From NCBI RefSeq assembly GCF_029309835.1, contig NZ_JARJHL010000015.1:1-64000 (forward strand): a stretch of 64,000 nucleotides of DNA, given 5' to 3'. This stretch comes from Paracoccus sp. DMF-8. Lineage in GTDB: Bacteria; Pseudomonadota; Alphaproteobacteria; Rhodobacterales; Rhodobacteraceae. Both the position numbers and the translations under genes were made by a program. Below the pieces are notes generated by a model. That model saw nothing but the letters and a program-made list of their open reading frames with translations. It searched no databases and had not been told where the DNA came from. This document shows, piece after piece, positions 8,623 to 18,916 of this stretch (position 1 is the first letter of the stretch; the number at the start of each line of letters is the position of its first letter).

Positions 8623-9117
8623 ATGAGCACTCAGACACCGGCAACGCGGGCGCTGACGCAGGCGAAAATCGCCTTTCGCGTGATCGAATATGATTATGCG
8701 GCGGGAACGGGCGCCATCGGCCTGCAGGCCGCGCAGGCGATTGGTGCCGATCCCGCGCGGGTGTTCAAGACGCTGATGGTCGACATCGACGGCAAGCCGG
8801 GCTGCGCCGTCATCCCCTCGGACCGGACGCTGTCGATGAAGCGCGCGGCGGCGGCCTTTGGCGGCAAATCCGCGCAGATGATGCCCCCCGACGGGGCCGA
8901 GCGCCTGACCGGCTACCACACTGGCGGCATCAGCCCCTTTGGCCAGAAACGCGCCGTGCCGGTGGTTTTCGACGACAGTATCCGGGCGTTTGAACAGGTC
9001 GTTCTGAATGGCGGCAAGCGCGGGATGATGGTCGAGCTGGCGGTGTCGGACGCGGTGGCGGCGGCCCGCGTCCTGCCGCTGATCAGCGCGGTCCCGGGCC
9101 TGTCAGGCCGCATATGA
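8623..9117 (+). CDS. ybaK: YbaK/EbsC family aminoacyl-tRNA deacylase
   Basis: Trans-editing factor that hydrolyses Cys-tRNA(Pro) and related mischarged tRNAs. The 164-residue protein contains the YbaK signature VFKTLMVDIDGK with the catalytic lysine, SMKRAAAAFGGKSAQM, and GYHTGGISPFGQKR with the GGxSPFG motif. The frame is intact. It is 65 bp beyond the adenylating-enzyme operon and probably independent of it; this is a housekeeping gene flanking the T6SS island. Confidence 0.92.
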   Translation: MSTQTPATRALTQAKIAFRVIEYDYAAGTGAIGLQAAQAIGADPARVFKTLMVDIDGKPGCAVIPSDRTLSMKRAAAAFGGKSAQMMPPDGAERLTGYHTGGISPFGQKRAVPVVFDDSIRAFEQVVLNGGKRGMMVELAVSDAVAAARVLPLISAVPGLSGRI

Positions 9118-9162
9118 TGATGATTCAGGATCCGGGGCGGCTTAATCCGGGGAAAGCGCGGG

Positions 9163-9608
9163 CTAAGGCACCAATAGTTGCTGCAGGAAACCCTCGACCG
9201 CGGCATTGCCGGCAACAAGGAATCTCGGATATTTCCCCTGTTCCTCGGGCCCTATGTTGCGCAACAACTGGTCGCCTTGATAAAGGCTTGCGCCGACCTG
9301 TTGGACCAGCAGATCAAGATCCGCATCGGTGACGGCAAGCTGTCCGATCACCGGCCAGATCTTTCTTTCGTGACGTTTTTCTTGTCGCAATAAATGACGG
9401 TCGCGGATTGCCCCATGACCGTAAACCGCTGATATGGCCCGTCATTGATCCGCACATCCGCAACGCTGTCAAAGACACCCGGCAAGACGACCATGCCCAT
9501 GACATCCCTGGATCTGTTCGAGAGCCAGATCACCTTGCAGGCAAATATCCGGCTTGCGGCCGGGATAGCGATCACGGCGCCGGATTGGATTTGGCCGGTT
9601 GTCATCAT
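9163..9608 (-). CDS. Unknown small protein, copy A of a duplicated gene
   Basis: The first 78 residues, containing DVMGMVVLPGVFDSV and FTVMGQSATVIYCDKKN, are closely similar to the copy at 10217-10582. After a frame change near 9372 the protein continues to 9163 with a divergent tail (LAVTDADLDLLVQQVG), giving about 147 residues. AAGGA precedes the tandem ATG codons at 9608/9605. I recognise no family. It is the last gene of the minus-strand Rhs operon, downstream of a candidate immunity gene, so a role as immunity or adaptor protein is possible but unproven. Local GC is lower than in the flanking metabolic genes, which fits acquisition. Confidence 0.55.
9371..9541. repeat. Duplicated segment, copy A
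   Basis: Aligns base for base, with scattered substitutions and single-base indels, to 10354-10521 in the same orientation. It encodes the conserved core of the two small paralogues. A duplication of a small T6SS accessory gene explains it. Confidence 0.8.
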
Positions 9609-9653
9609 CCTTCAACACATTTTTGCAGATCGGAAAAGGCCAGCACTTTGCGA

Positions 9654-10220
9654 TCAGCGCGATAAAACGCCCTCTGGCAGCTTTTCGAAACCGGCCAGTG
9701 AAGCAGGGTCCAGCGCGACGATCCGTCCGTCATCGTGAAGACCACAAGGGTAAAGGCCGCAAATATAGATCTGAAACAGCCGTTCCAGAAAGGGCTCTCC
9801 GCTCTCGCCTTTGACGAAGCGTCCAAGCGAAACATATTGTAGATTCTCAAGAATTGAGTAGGCGACCGTAGCCCAGAATTCCTCGAAAGGCGTGATCGTC
9901 TTGCGAATCTTTTTCTTGTTCAGCGCGCGCTGAAACTCGCCCCGGCTGGTCCAAACCGCATCTGCTTCGGGCTCAATGATCGCGCGCCCCTGCTGGCCCT
10001 CTTCAGTTGCGTAGAAGTCATATACCCCCCCTTCGATCGCATCCGCCCAGACACCGTATCCTTCAGGCAGATCCTGCGAATTTTCCAAAACCATTGCGCG
10101 ATCAAGATCACTTGTAACCTCGACATCTGCGGGCAACAAACACCGTCCCTCCCCCGACAGGAGCCGCGCGCTGGCAAAAAAACCGACGGGTTCAAGAATG
10201 TGTTGTAGTTGATCGCTCAA
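9654..10220 (-). CDS. Unknown protein, candidate T6SS immunity protein 2
   Basis: About 188 residues, acidic, no signal peptide. Recognisable stretches are GYGVWADAIEGGVYDFYATEE and PFEEFWATVAYSILENLQYV. I place the start at TTG 10220, which overlaps the stop of the upstream small gene and has AGG before it; no ATG fits. I know no named family. Its position downstream of an Rhs toxin, its small acidic nature and its lower GC are what one expects of an immunity protein, but an orphan immunity gene kept against other toxins is equally likely. Confidence 0.55.
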   Translation of the reverse strand: MSDQLQHILEPVGFFASARLLSGEGRCLLPADVEVTSDLDRAMVLENSQDLPEGYGVWADAIEGGVYDFYATEEGQQGRAIIEPEADAVWTSRGEFQRALNKKKIRKTITPFEEFWATVAYSILENLQYVSLGRFVKGESGEPFLERLFQIYICGLYPCGLHDDGRIVALDPASLAGFEKLPEGVLSR

Positions 10221-10582
10221 AATCCTGCGCCCCTTAGAATATTGTCCCAATAGGCCTGCGCGCGGGCCGTTCCCGTGCGCGTCCCGCCGGGCGTCTGTGA
10301 GCCGATCCAGTCTGAGCTGTGGATCGGAACGCCATTCATCATCTTTCTCTTCATGACGTTTTTCTTGTCGCAATAAATGGCGGTCGCGGACTGTCCCATG
10401 ACCGTCAACCTCTGATATGCCCGTCATTGACCTGCACATCCTCAGCGCTTTCAAAGACACCGGGTAAGACGACCATACCCATGACATCCCTGAATCTGTC
10501 CGACAGCCCAATGACCTTGCAGGGAAAAAATCATTCCAGATATGGGAACGGTTATTACGGTGCCGGAATCAACTTCTGCCAT
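10217..10582 (-). CDS. Unknown small protein, copy B of a duplicated gene
   Basis: Paralogue of copy A. ATG 10582 gives MAEVDSGTVITVPISGMIF. After one frame correction near 10480 it continues through DVMGMVVLPGVFES and LTVMGQSATAIYCDKKN to a different C-terminus ending DNILRGAGF. The corrected length is about 122 residues. The core shared by the two copies contrasts with unrelated tails, a pattern also seen in polymorphic toxin cassettes. Its stop codon overlaps the TTG start of the next gene. Function unknown. Confidence 0.5.
10354..10521. repeat. Duplicated segment, copy B
   Basis: Counterpart of 9371-9541. The two copies are separated by about 980 bp and flank one candidate immunity gene, so recombination between them would delete that gene. 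Confidence 0.8.
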
Positions 10583-10621
10583 GGCTCTCACATACATCGG
10601 CAGGATAGAGGGATGATCGCC

Positions 10622-11110
10622 CTAATCCGCGACGACATCACGCCAAAATGTCAGATAGGCTTCGATATTTTCATAACGAACGATTTCTGACCCCGCATCC
10701 AGAACAAAATAGCTGCGGGGTTCAGGGAATACAAAGTAGGCTCTTTGAAAAATAGACGGCAGATAATCATAGGCGAAAAGCACAGAATTGTTCTTTTTCG
10801 CTGGTTCGAACAGCAGAAGGCCCTTGTCAAAGTCGCTGCACAGCAGTTCCGATATATTGGGGTTTTTCAAAAGATCGGGCATTTCGGCGGCGGATAGCCA
10901 GACCTGTTCGACGCTGCACAGGCTCGAGGGTGAACCGAATTGATAGAACTCTTGAATATCTTCGGGCGCTTCGATCCAGGTCGAGCCGTCGGCACATAGC
11001 AGCCGCTCGACCGGTCCGGCGGACTTGCCCGGCTTTGCGCTTTGCGATTCTGCGTCGCAATACAGGGCATTCAGCGTTTGGATTTCTGCCAGCAGGTCCG
11101 TAATGCTCAT
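10622..11110 (-). CDS. Candidate immunity protein for the Rhs toxin
   Basis: Intact 162-residue acidic cytosolic protein starting MSITDLLAEIQTLNAL, directly downstream (21 bp) of the Rhs toxin end and on the same strand. Segments LCSDFDKGLLLFEPAKKN and IVRYENIEAYLTFWRDVV have a feel of SMI1/KNR4-like immunity folds, but I cannot assign a family with confidence. By position it should be the cognate immunity protein of the C-terminal toxin. Confidence 0.65.
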   Translation of the reverse strand: MSITDLLAEIQTLNALYCDAESQSAKPGKSAGPVERLLCADGSTWIEAPEDIQEFYQFGSPSSLCSVEQVWLSAAEMPDLLKNPNISELLCSDFDKGLLLFEPAKKNNSVLFAYDYLPSIFQRAYFVFPEPRSYFVLDAGSEIVRYENIEAYLTFWRDVVAD

Positions 11111-11131
11111 ATCAGCTTTCCTTTCCAGACA

Positions 11132-14100
11132 TCAAAACCACGTTACGCCGGTATAACTGGTTCCCGGATCGACGCCCTGCGTCAAGCCGCCGATATAGCT
11201 GTTGACATCACGATCAAGCGGCACCCGGCATCGCCGGGATCCGCCAGCCCACCCCATGCGGTATCGGGCAAATGCCCCGGCGCAAGATCGGTCATACCGC
11301 GTTCGTCCAACCACCGCCGTGCCCGCGACCGGAATCGGTTCGCATCCCTCGTCAATTGTGGCGTCATCCTCTGCCGGGTAAAGCCATTCGGAGAAGCCTG
11401 TGCCTGTTCATTCCATAGCTGCACGAAGGCGTCGAATTCATCTGCCTTTGCCGGATCATAAGCGGGGTCATTTGGATCCGCGAATTTGTTGCGTAAATTC
11501 AGCGTGCCATTGTCATCGACATAGGCGCAGGCCGATAGTCCCAGAGGGTCGATATAGCCGTTGGGATTGGCGACATAGGCCTGCGGGCGCACCCCCCCCA
11601 GCAGTCTCAGCGGGTCGCTTGACAGGTATTGTGCCGCATCCGGATCGTAATAGCGGTGGTTGTTGTAATGTAGTCCGCTTTCCGCATCATACCATTGACC
11701 CTGAAAGCGGATCGGGCATGATCCGGGGGCGCTGTCGGTGTTGGCGGCGTATTTGCGGGTCGCGGCCTTCTGGTCATCGCCCCACAGGTCCAGATCCTGA
11801 CGCCAGATAACGGCGGCACCATCCTGGGTTACCAGTTCCCGCGGCGTGCCGATATGATCGTTGACGACATAATTCAACTCGCCCGAGGCATTTTGTGCCA
11901 GCGGGGCATGCGAGCCTGTCTCATACACCCATGAGGTTGCCATATCCCAGTTCGCGGTGCCGTCGGCGGCGATCACCGATTCGGCCACGATCCGGCGGCC
12001 CTCCCATTGATATGCCTTGCCGTCCGGGACGGTATGGCCGTCATCCGGGGATTTGTTCCCGGCATCGCCGCTGACGATACGAAGGCTTTGGATCCGTCGC
12101 CCGACCGCATCATAGACATAGCGCCAGACCTCGCCTTCGGGCGTTTCCAGGCGGGCAAGCTGGCCCCGGGCGTTCCAGCCCATGCGCCAGACGCGCGGGC
12201 GGAAGCCGGGTTCCTCGACGCGTTTTTCGATGACGCGACCGGCGTTGTCGTAGCGGTAATGGACCTTGTCCGCGCTGGCGGACGCGGCCGGCGTCCTGCA
12301 CGACCTTTCGCGCCATGCCGGTGGCGATTTCGGTCAGGTTCTGGTTCGGGTCATAGCCGAAGCGGCTGAGCACCGGGTTTCCGCCCCGGCGGTCGAGCCT
12401 TTGGACGCCGACCACTTGCCCGCGCTGGTCGTAATCGAAACGCTTTTCGCCGGTGATCCGGTCGTTGACCGCAATCGCGCGATGGGCGCGGTCCCACAGA
12501 TAGGTGCGATGGGCCAGCGCGCCCGCGCGGGTGATATGTTCGTTGCGGTGATCGCCGGTCAGGGCGCAAAAGCGGACCTCCTCGGGCAGGGCCGACAGGG
12601 GGCCCGCGATCTGTTCGACCAGCAGGCCGACATTGTTATAGCCCTGGGTCAGCGCGAAACCGGCATCCGAGCTCGCGCATGGTTTCCAGCCCGCGCGGGT
12701 CATAGGCAAAGCGCAGCGGAGCGTGGTCGCCGATGCGCAACTCCGCCAACTGGCCCGCGGCGTTGTAGCTGGCGGCAAGCGGCAGGACATCGCCGGTCCG
12801 GGCCACGCGGCCGACGCCATCGGCGGCATATTCGGAACGGATCTCGCGGCCGTTCTGCTTTTCGCTGATGACGCGGCCCATGATGTCATAGGCGTATTCG
12901 ACCAGGCTTTCGGCGCTTTCGGCGCGGATGATCCGACCGGCGGCATCATAGGCAAAGCGGGTGCGCGACAGTTCCGCGCCACGGCGATAGCGCACCTCGG
13001 TCAACTGGCCAAGTGCGTCGCGGCTGTAGTCGCGCAGGGTGCCGTCGGGGGCCTGGCTGCGGATCAGCCGCCCGGCAATATCGTAGTCATAGGTGGTGAC
13101 CAGACCGGAATAATCCCGTTCAGCCACGATGCGGCCGCAGGGGTCATAGGTCAGCTCGTAGCGTTCGCCCTTCTGGTTGATGACGGCGGTCAGGCGGGTC
13201 AGCGCGTCATGTTCAAAGCGCAGCTCATGGCCCTGTTCATCGGTCATGCCGGTGAACAGGTCAAAGGCGCCAAAGTGATAGCGCCGCGTTGCGCCAAGGC
13301 CGTTGGTCGCGGCGATCATCAGCCCTTCGCTGTCATATTCGGCGGTGGTGGTGCTGCCATCGGCCAGCCGGACGGCGCGCATGTTGCCGCGCGGGTTCAG
13401 GGCGTCGCGGGTATAGTCCCACCGCGTTTCCGCCCTGATTTCGTCGGTCATGCGGATCAGGCGGCCTTCGCCGTCGAATTGCATCTGCTGTTCGAAACCG
13501 GCGACGGTGCGCAGCATCCGGGGGCGGTTCAGCAGGTCGTAATAATAACGCTCCTGCCGGTTGCCGGGGTAATCGACGCGCAGCACCTGACCGTTTCCGG
13601 CGCGGCGATAGCGGGTGAAATTGCCATCCGGCTGTTCGACCGAGGCAAGGCTGCCCCTGTCGTCATAGCGAAAGACATGGGTCGCGCCCGTGACATCGGT
13701 ATGGGACCGGATGCGGCCGGAAAGATAATAGCTCCAGCTTTCGCGATTGCCCTGAGGATCGGTTACGGCGACCAGATCGCCCCAGGCATCATAGTCGAAT
13801 GTCGTGACATGGCCCAGGGGGTCGGTCCGGGAGAGCACGTTCAGATTGCGGCCCCATTCGGTCAGCCACTCGCCCCCTGCGGGGTCGATGCGGCGCCAGA
13901 CCAGACCCTGATCGTTCCAGTCATAGATCGTGACATGGCCAAGCGCATCGGTCACGACCGTGCGTTTCGCCGCCAGATCGTAATCGAATGCGGTATTCAG
14001 ATGGCCCGAATCCGACCAGTTGCGCGTGACCCGGCCATGCGCGCCATATTCGTAATGCGCGCGGGTCTGGTTGGTGTCGCCCCAACTGGTCAGCCGTTCC

Positions 14101-15921
14101 TGCGCGTCATAGCCGTAGCGCAGCGTGCCGGTCCTGGGACGAGATCGCCTCGGTCAGGATGTTGCGGCTGTCATAGGTCCAGACGAAACCGCAATCGGTG
14201 CTGTCCGGCGCGTTCAGCACGGCGCGGCGGATGACCATGTCGCGGCTTTCCACGGACAGGCTGAAGCCGTCGGAATGGCGCACCTCATGCAGGCCGTTTT
14301 CGTCATAGACCAGACGGATGCGGTTGCCGTTGCGGTCCTGAATGCGCGTCAGCAGCAGCCGGTCGCCGCGCCGGTGGCCAAAGATCGCGAACATCTGGCG
14401 GCGGCGGTCATAGACAAAGACCTCGCCCTCGCGGTTGCCTTCCAGGATCAGATGGGGAAAGCGGATGTTCTTGGCGCGGATATCGTCGCGCGGGGCGTGG
14501 AAATCGATCAGGACGCCGTCTTCGTCCTGATAGGTGATTGTTTCGCCGTCGAATTTCAGATGCTGCGCCCATGTGCCCGCCCAGTGGCGGCCCTGAATCC
14601 CCTCGCATCCGGGGCGGTAGCTGCGGGTCAGGACCAGCGGGATCGTGCCCGGAATCGCGATATCGGTGCGGGTTTCGGCCACCAGCCCCGAGGCGACATC
14701 GACCGGGTCGCCATCGGTCGTGCGGTCCGGGTTCGGCGTGTTGTCATGGTTCGACGACTGGTCCGGCGTCCGGTTCTGGTTGGGCGTGTCGGCATCCGGC
14801 GTGCGGGCGGGATCTGGCCCGTCGCCATCGGGACGGTTGCCGGGCGTGGACCCGCCGTCGCCATCGCCCGCGTGATTGGTGCGGTCGCCGACCGGATCGG
14901 GACGGGCGGCGGTGTCGCCGCCGTCAGGGCGGTTGTGGGTCGGGGACGGGCCATCGGCATCGGGCCGGGGCGTCGGCCCATCGGCATCGGGGCCCTTGTT
15001 GCCTTTCGGAAAGGGCAGCAGATCGGCCGTGATCATCCCCGTGCGAAAGGCGCGGTCGATCCAGCCCGAATCGATGTCCATCTGCATCGCGCTGGTATCC
15101 AGCGTGATCGCGATCGAGGCGACCCCGTCATTGATCGTGCCGTCGCAGGTCGTCTTGTGGCCGACGCGGGCGATGGGCAGACCGTTGGCAAAGACGGTTT
15201 CCGCGCCCTGTGCGACGAATTGCGGCCCGCCGTGGTTCTTGCACAGAACCTTGTCGGTAACGCGGGCGACGGGCTTGTTCTTGAAATAGACGTCGGGCGA
15301 GCCCTGGGCGATCTCGCCCTTGTTGGTGCCGTATTGCCCCGCGGCCGAGGCAAAGCCCGCCGTCGCGCCAAGCGCCAGCCCGGCCACCACGGCGATGGCC
15401 AATGCGCCGGTGCCAAGCGTGGCGATCCCCACGACCGCGATCAGCGCACCAAGCGCGACCGCGCCCAGCAAACCCCAACCGCTGGTATGGGCAACCGGAT
15501 GGCCGACGGTCGCGGGCATTTCCGCATCGCCCATCTGATCCATGCCGAAGATGCCGCCCATCACGACATGGCCCATCGCGCTGCCGAATTTCTCGCCGAC
15601 CCAACCGGCGGCGAAACCCGCCGCCGCCAGCCCCGCCGCAGGCAGCAGCGCCGCCCCTGCCGCCGATCCGGCCGCCGCGAGCGTCGCCCTGCCCGCCAGC
15701 GCGCTGCCCCCGGCAAAGGCCGCAGGCAGCGCGACGCCGCCGACCAGCATGGTGTTCTGCACCAGATCGCTTTCGACGAAATCCAGCGTGGCGTCATAGC
15801 CCTGTTCGAAATCCGAACGGCCCGTGAAATCCGGCGTCGTCAGTTCCGTGCTGCCGGTATTTCCGGCCTGATCATGCGAGAAATCCGCGCCACTGGTCGC
15901 TGCCGTCGTCAGGCCGCTCAT
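11132..15921 (-). CDS. T6SS Rhs effector with PAAR domain and C-terminal HxxD toxin
   Basis: Polymorphic toxin of about 1,590 residues, read across frameshifts near 14136, 12660, 12290 and 11245. N-terminus: hydrophobic segments at about 57-110 and 145-195, then a PAAR-like spike region (about 205-280, GSPDVYFKNKPVARVTDKVLCKN and IARVGHKTTCDG). A linker rich in Asp, Pro and Gly (about 300-385) and an RHS/YD-repeat shell with dozens of YD motifs follow. The shell ends at the YIDPLGL autocleavage motif near 11540. The last 134 residues are the variable toxin: GHLPDTAWGG (HxxD) followed by RDVNSYIGGLTQ resembles Ntox15-type DNases such as Agrobacterium Tde, but this is a motif-level assignment. 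The neighbours VgrG and Eag chaperone support T6SS delivery. Confidence 0.85.
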
Positions 15922-15925
15922 GCGG

Positions 15926-16354
15926 TCAGCTCCGTCGTTGCTGAAGGTTCAGGGTCGAGACGATGCGGCGCACCTCGGAGGCCTGGGTGGGCGACATGTT
16001 GCCGGGCTGCGATGCGGTCAGCACCATGGCCCGGTTTTCGGCGATCTGGACGATGGTGATGATCTGGTGGATGCGGCCCTGTTTCGCCTTCCATGTGCAT
16101 TCCAGTTCGAACCCGGCGGCACGGCCGATCACGACCGGCTTGCGGCCCGACAGCGCGAAATCGTCCAGCGTGCCCTGAATCTGTTCGATCTGGTCAATGA
16201 CATATTCGGAAAAGCCCATGCCCCAGGGGATGGTGTCGCGGGTGATGGTGATGGTCAGGCCCGGTTCCATCGGGCCGTTGCTGGACACCAGATTGACCGA
16301 CTGATCCTGCCAGCTGTCGGGCAGATCAAGGGAGCCTTCGTTGAAATAGAACAT
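15926..16354 (-). CDS. DUF1795/DcrB-like Eag chaperone for the Rhs effector
   Basis: 142-residue protein from ATG 16354 (MFYFNEGSLDLPDSWQDQSV), matching the DUF1795 family used as Eag chaperones. These bind and protect the transmembrane segments of PAAR-Rhs effectors and load them onto VgrG. The conserved core runs from DRSVN-like NLVS to LECTWKAKQGRIHQ and ends before Rhs. Only 4 bp separate its stop from the Rhs start, and it follows vgrG directly. The hydrophobic N-terminus of the neighbouring Rhs is exactly the client such chaperones need. Confidence 0.85.
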   Translation of the reverse strand: MFYFNEGSLDLPDSWQDQSVNLVSSNGPMEPGLTITITRDTIPWGMGFSEYVIDQIEQIQGTLDDFALSGRKPVVIGRAAGFELECTWKAKQGRIHQIITIVQIAENRAMVLTASQPGNMSPTQASEVRRIVSTLNLQQRRS

Positions 16355-16356
16355 GT

Positions 16357-18392
16357 TCAGCCAGCCGCATTCCTGTTGAGATGGATCATCCCCGCCACCT
16401 GATCCAGAACGTCCTTGGTCAGGGTGATCTGGGTGCCGCCGCATTTCAGGATGATCTGGGAGGTGGTCATTTCGATGACCGAATCGGCGGCCGCATCAGG
16501 TGCGCCGACGGCCAGCGTGATCCGTTCGCCGGCGGAAACCGAAATCACCTTGCCCGCGCTGTTGGTGATATTGTCCTTGGCCACCATGCTGGCAGAGGCC
16601 TTGGTTTCCTGTTCGATGTTGTTGGTCGCCAGTTGGGTGATCTTTTGCTTGGCGCTCATCTGGATGTTGTCATCGGCCTGATAGGTGATGTGCCCCGGCC
16701 CCGCCTGACCCGCGACGGCGGTTTCATTGATCGTGTTCGCCGTCACCGAACGCGCCAGCGCCACGGTTTCGGTCAGGTTGCCCGATTCGACGGCCTTGCT
16801 TTCATCGCCGGTCGCCACCGTGATCGAGCGGTCGCCGTTGTTCACCCGGGTCGTTTCATTATCCTCGATCACGCGGTTCATGTCTTTCTGGGCGTGCAGA
16901 AAGATTTCCTCGCTCCCCAGCTCGTCTTCGAACATCAGCTCGTTGAAGCCGCCGCCGTTATGGGATTTGGTCTCGAAACCCGACCGCGTCTTGTTCGCGG
17001 GCAGGCCGTAGATATTGGCGTTGGAGGCATTGACGACGCAGCCGGTGATCAGCGGCTTGTCGGGGTCGCCGTCGATGAAATCGACGATCACCTCCATCCC
17101 GATCCTCGGGATGACGACCTGACCCAGACCCGCGCCCGCCCATTGCTGGCTGACCCGGCAGCGCATGGAAATCGCGCCTTCCAGATCCCAGTGGAAACGC
17201 ACCAGAACCCGGCCATATTCGTCGCAGTCGATTTCGCCGTCGCCCACCACCATCGCGGTCTGCGGCCCCTGCACGATCGAGGTCGGCGTCCGGCGCGGCG
17301 GCGCCAGCGGGGCGGATGCGGGCATCATCACGAAACTGCCGCTATAGGAATAGCCGTCGCTGACCGTCGTGCCCGACCCACTAGGCCTCGAAGACGAACG
17401 TATGATGCGCGGCCAGACATAGCTGGCGCGGATCGCCCAGGTTTTCGACGCCATTGGCCACGACATTCACGATCATCCCCGCGCTGAGCGAGACGCAATC
17501 GCCCACCGCCCGGTTGCGTCGGTCGCCGCCCTGAAACTGGTCGTTGCGGATGCGGGCGACCTTGCGGCCTTCCTCGCGGTCCAGATAGACGCCGGGATAT
17601 TCATAGCTTTCCAACTGGCCGAAGGCATGGGCCGCCTGACCCACCCGTTCGGCCATCATGTCGGCGCGCGGGGTCTTGAAATTGTAGTCGATCAGCCGGA
17701 CCGCGCCGGTCTTGATGTTGCGCTCGGGTTCCAGGTCCCAGAAATGTTCCTCGTCGGGCTGGTGGTGGCCGTCGGCGGGCTTGAAGGCGCGGCTGCCGCC
17801 CGCAACCTCCTTGTGGTTGGTGTCGCTGTCGGTCAGGACCATCGTGTGATTCCCTTCGCTGTGCACGAAGTGATACGAGATCCCGAACCGCTCCATCATC
17901 CGGCAGGCAAAGGCGAAATCGCTTTCGCGATATTGCACCGTATATTCCAGTTCCGGGTAATCGCCGGTCAGTTGCAGATCCAGCGCCGGATTGCCCGCGC
18001 CCCGCATAGGGGGCCAGAACCTCGCGGATGATCTGGTCCACGGGTTTGTTGTGGAAAATCTTCTGGTTGAACCGCTGATCCGCCAGCCAGAACCACGGTT
18101 TCAGCGTCAGGTTGAAGCGATAGCCGTTTTCCCCCGCACCCGCGTAACGCCCGCGCGTCACGATCCCGTCGAAATGGCGCGGCCCGTGGCGGCTGTCCAC
18201 GATCACCGTCGCATGGGTGCCCAGAATCTGGTCGAAATCCACGGATGGGGACGCCGACAGCGCCTCGACATCATATTCGAACAGGGCGTTCATATAGTCG
18301 CTGCCGTAAAAGCGCAGCAGCACAAGAACGTCAGGGCCAAGAACGGTGCTCAGACGGCCAAGCCGGGCGTCCTGCTTGAAAGGCATGTTCAT
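16357..18392 (-). CDS. vgrG: T6SS spike protein VgrG (TssI)
   Basis: Trimeric spike of the type VI secretion system. The N-terminal gp27-like part (MNMPFKQDARLGRLSTVLGPD, FYGSDYMNALFEYDVEALS) is followed by gp5-like OB and beta-helix regions: RVLVRFHWDLEGAISMRCRVSQQWAGAGLG, PRIGMEVIVDFIDGDPDKPLITG, and the conserved NGGGFNELMFEDE and EEIFLHAQKDMNRVIEDNET. Start chosen at ATG 18392. Two frameshifts near 18005 and 17400 are read as indels; the corrected length is about 678 residues. No other tss genes are in the window, so this is an orphan cargo island served by an apparatus elsewhere. Confidence 0.93.
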
Positions 18393-18846
18393 ATCAATCG
18401 ACCTCGTCAATCGACCTCGGTCAGGGGTCAGCGTCAGAATTCTTGCGAATATGGCCCGGTTTGTACGTAGGAATAATAACCAAGCGCAAGCGGTGATCGT
18501 TTTCGGCAGTTTCCCGCCAGTTTTGCCGGTTCGGCGCGGATCACCCGTCCGTATGCGCCCTGGGTTGATCGCCTGCGCGCATGTGCAATCACGGCGATGC
18601 GGCCCGACAACTGCGGGTGGTCGGCGGCAGGGTGCGGGGCCGCAGGGGGCCAGAATCGCGGGAGCGTTGTTCCGCTGCGTCGTGATGGCGCGGTTGCCGT
18701 ATCGCCGGGCCGGAACGCAGATCGCGCGGAGCCAGTCACCGCTGAAAATCGGTCACGACCGAAACCGGCTGATCTCGGCACCCCGCGACATCCGGCGCGT
18801 GTCGGCGCCTTGCGACATGTCTTCGGCCCGCCGGAAATCAGCCATG
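18393..18846. other. Divergent intergenic region between vgrG and phoA
   Basis: No convincing gene on either strand. It must hold the vgrG promoter. I see no clear sigma70 or sigma54 elements. Several open frames here have no family resemblance and no ribosome-binding site. Confidence 0.5.
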
Positions 18847-18864
18847 CTGACATGCTGGTGTCAT
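18847..18864 (+). promoter_or_regulatory. Pho-box-like site upstream of phoA
   Basis: CTGACAT, GCTG, GTGTCAT at 18847-18864. These are two 7-bp direct repeats with a 4-bp spacer, each matching 6 of 7 positions of the PhoB half-site CTGTCAT. It ends 52 bp before the phoA ATG, consistent with PhoB activation under phosphate starvation. Confidence 0.5.
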
Positions 18865-18916
18865 ATCGCGGCCCTAAAGGCAGGGCATCGTTAACCGACC
18901 CGATCAGAGGGGCATC

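Noticed and set aside
12723..16059. Two long plus-strand frames opposite Rhs
   Set aside because: Shadows of the repetitive Rhs gene, which has clear YD repeats and a PAAR region on the minus strand.
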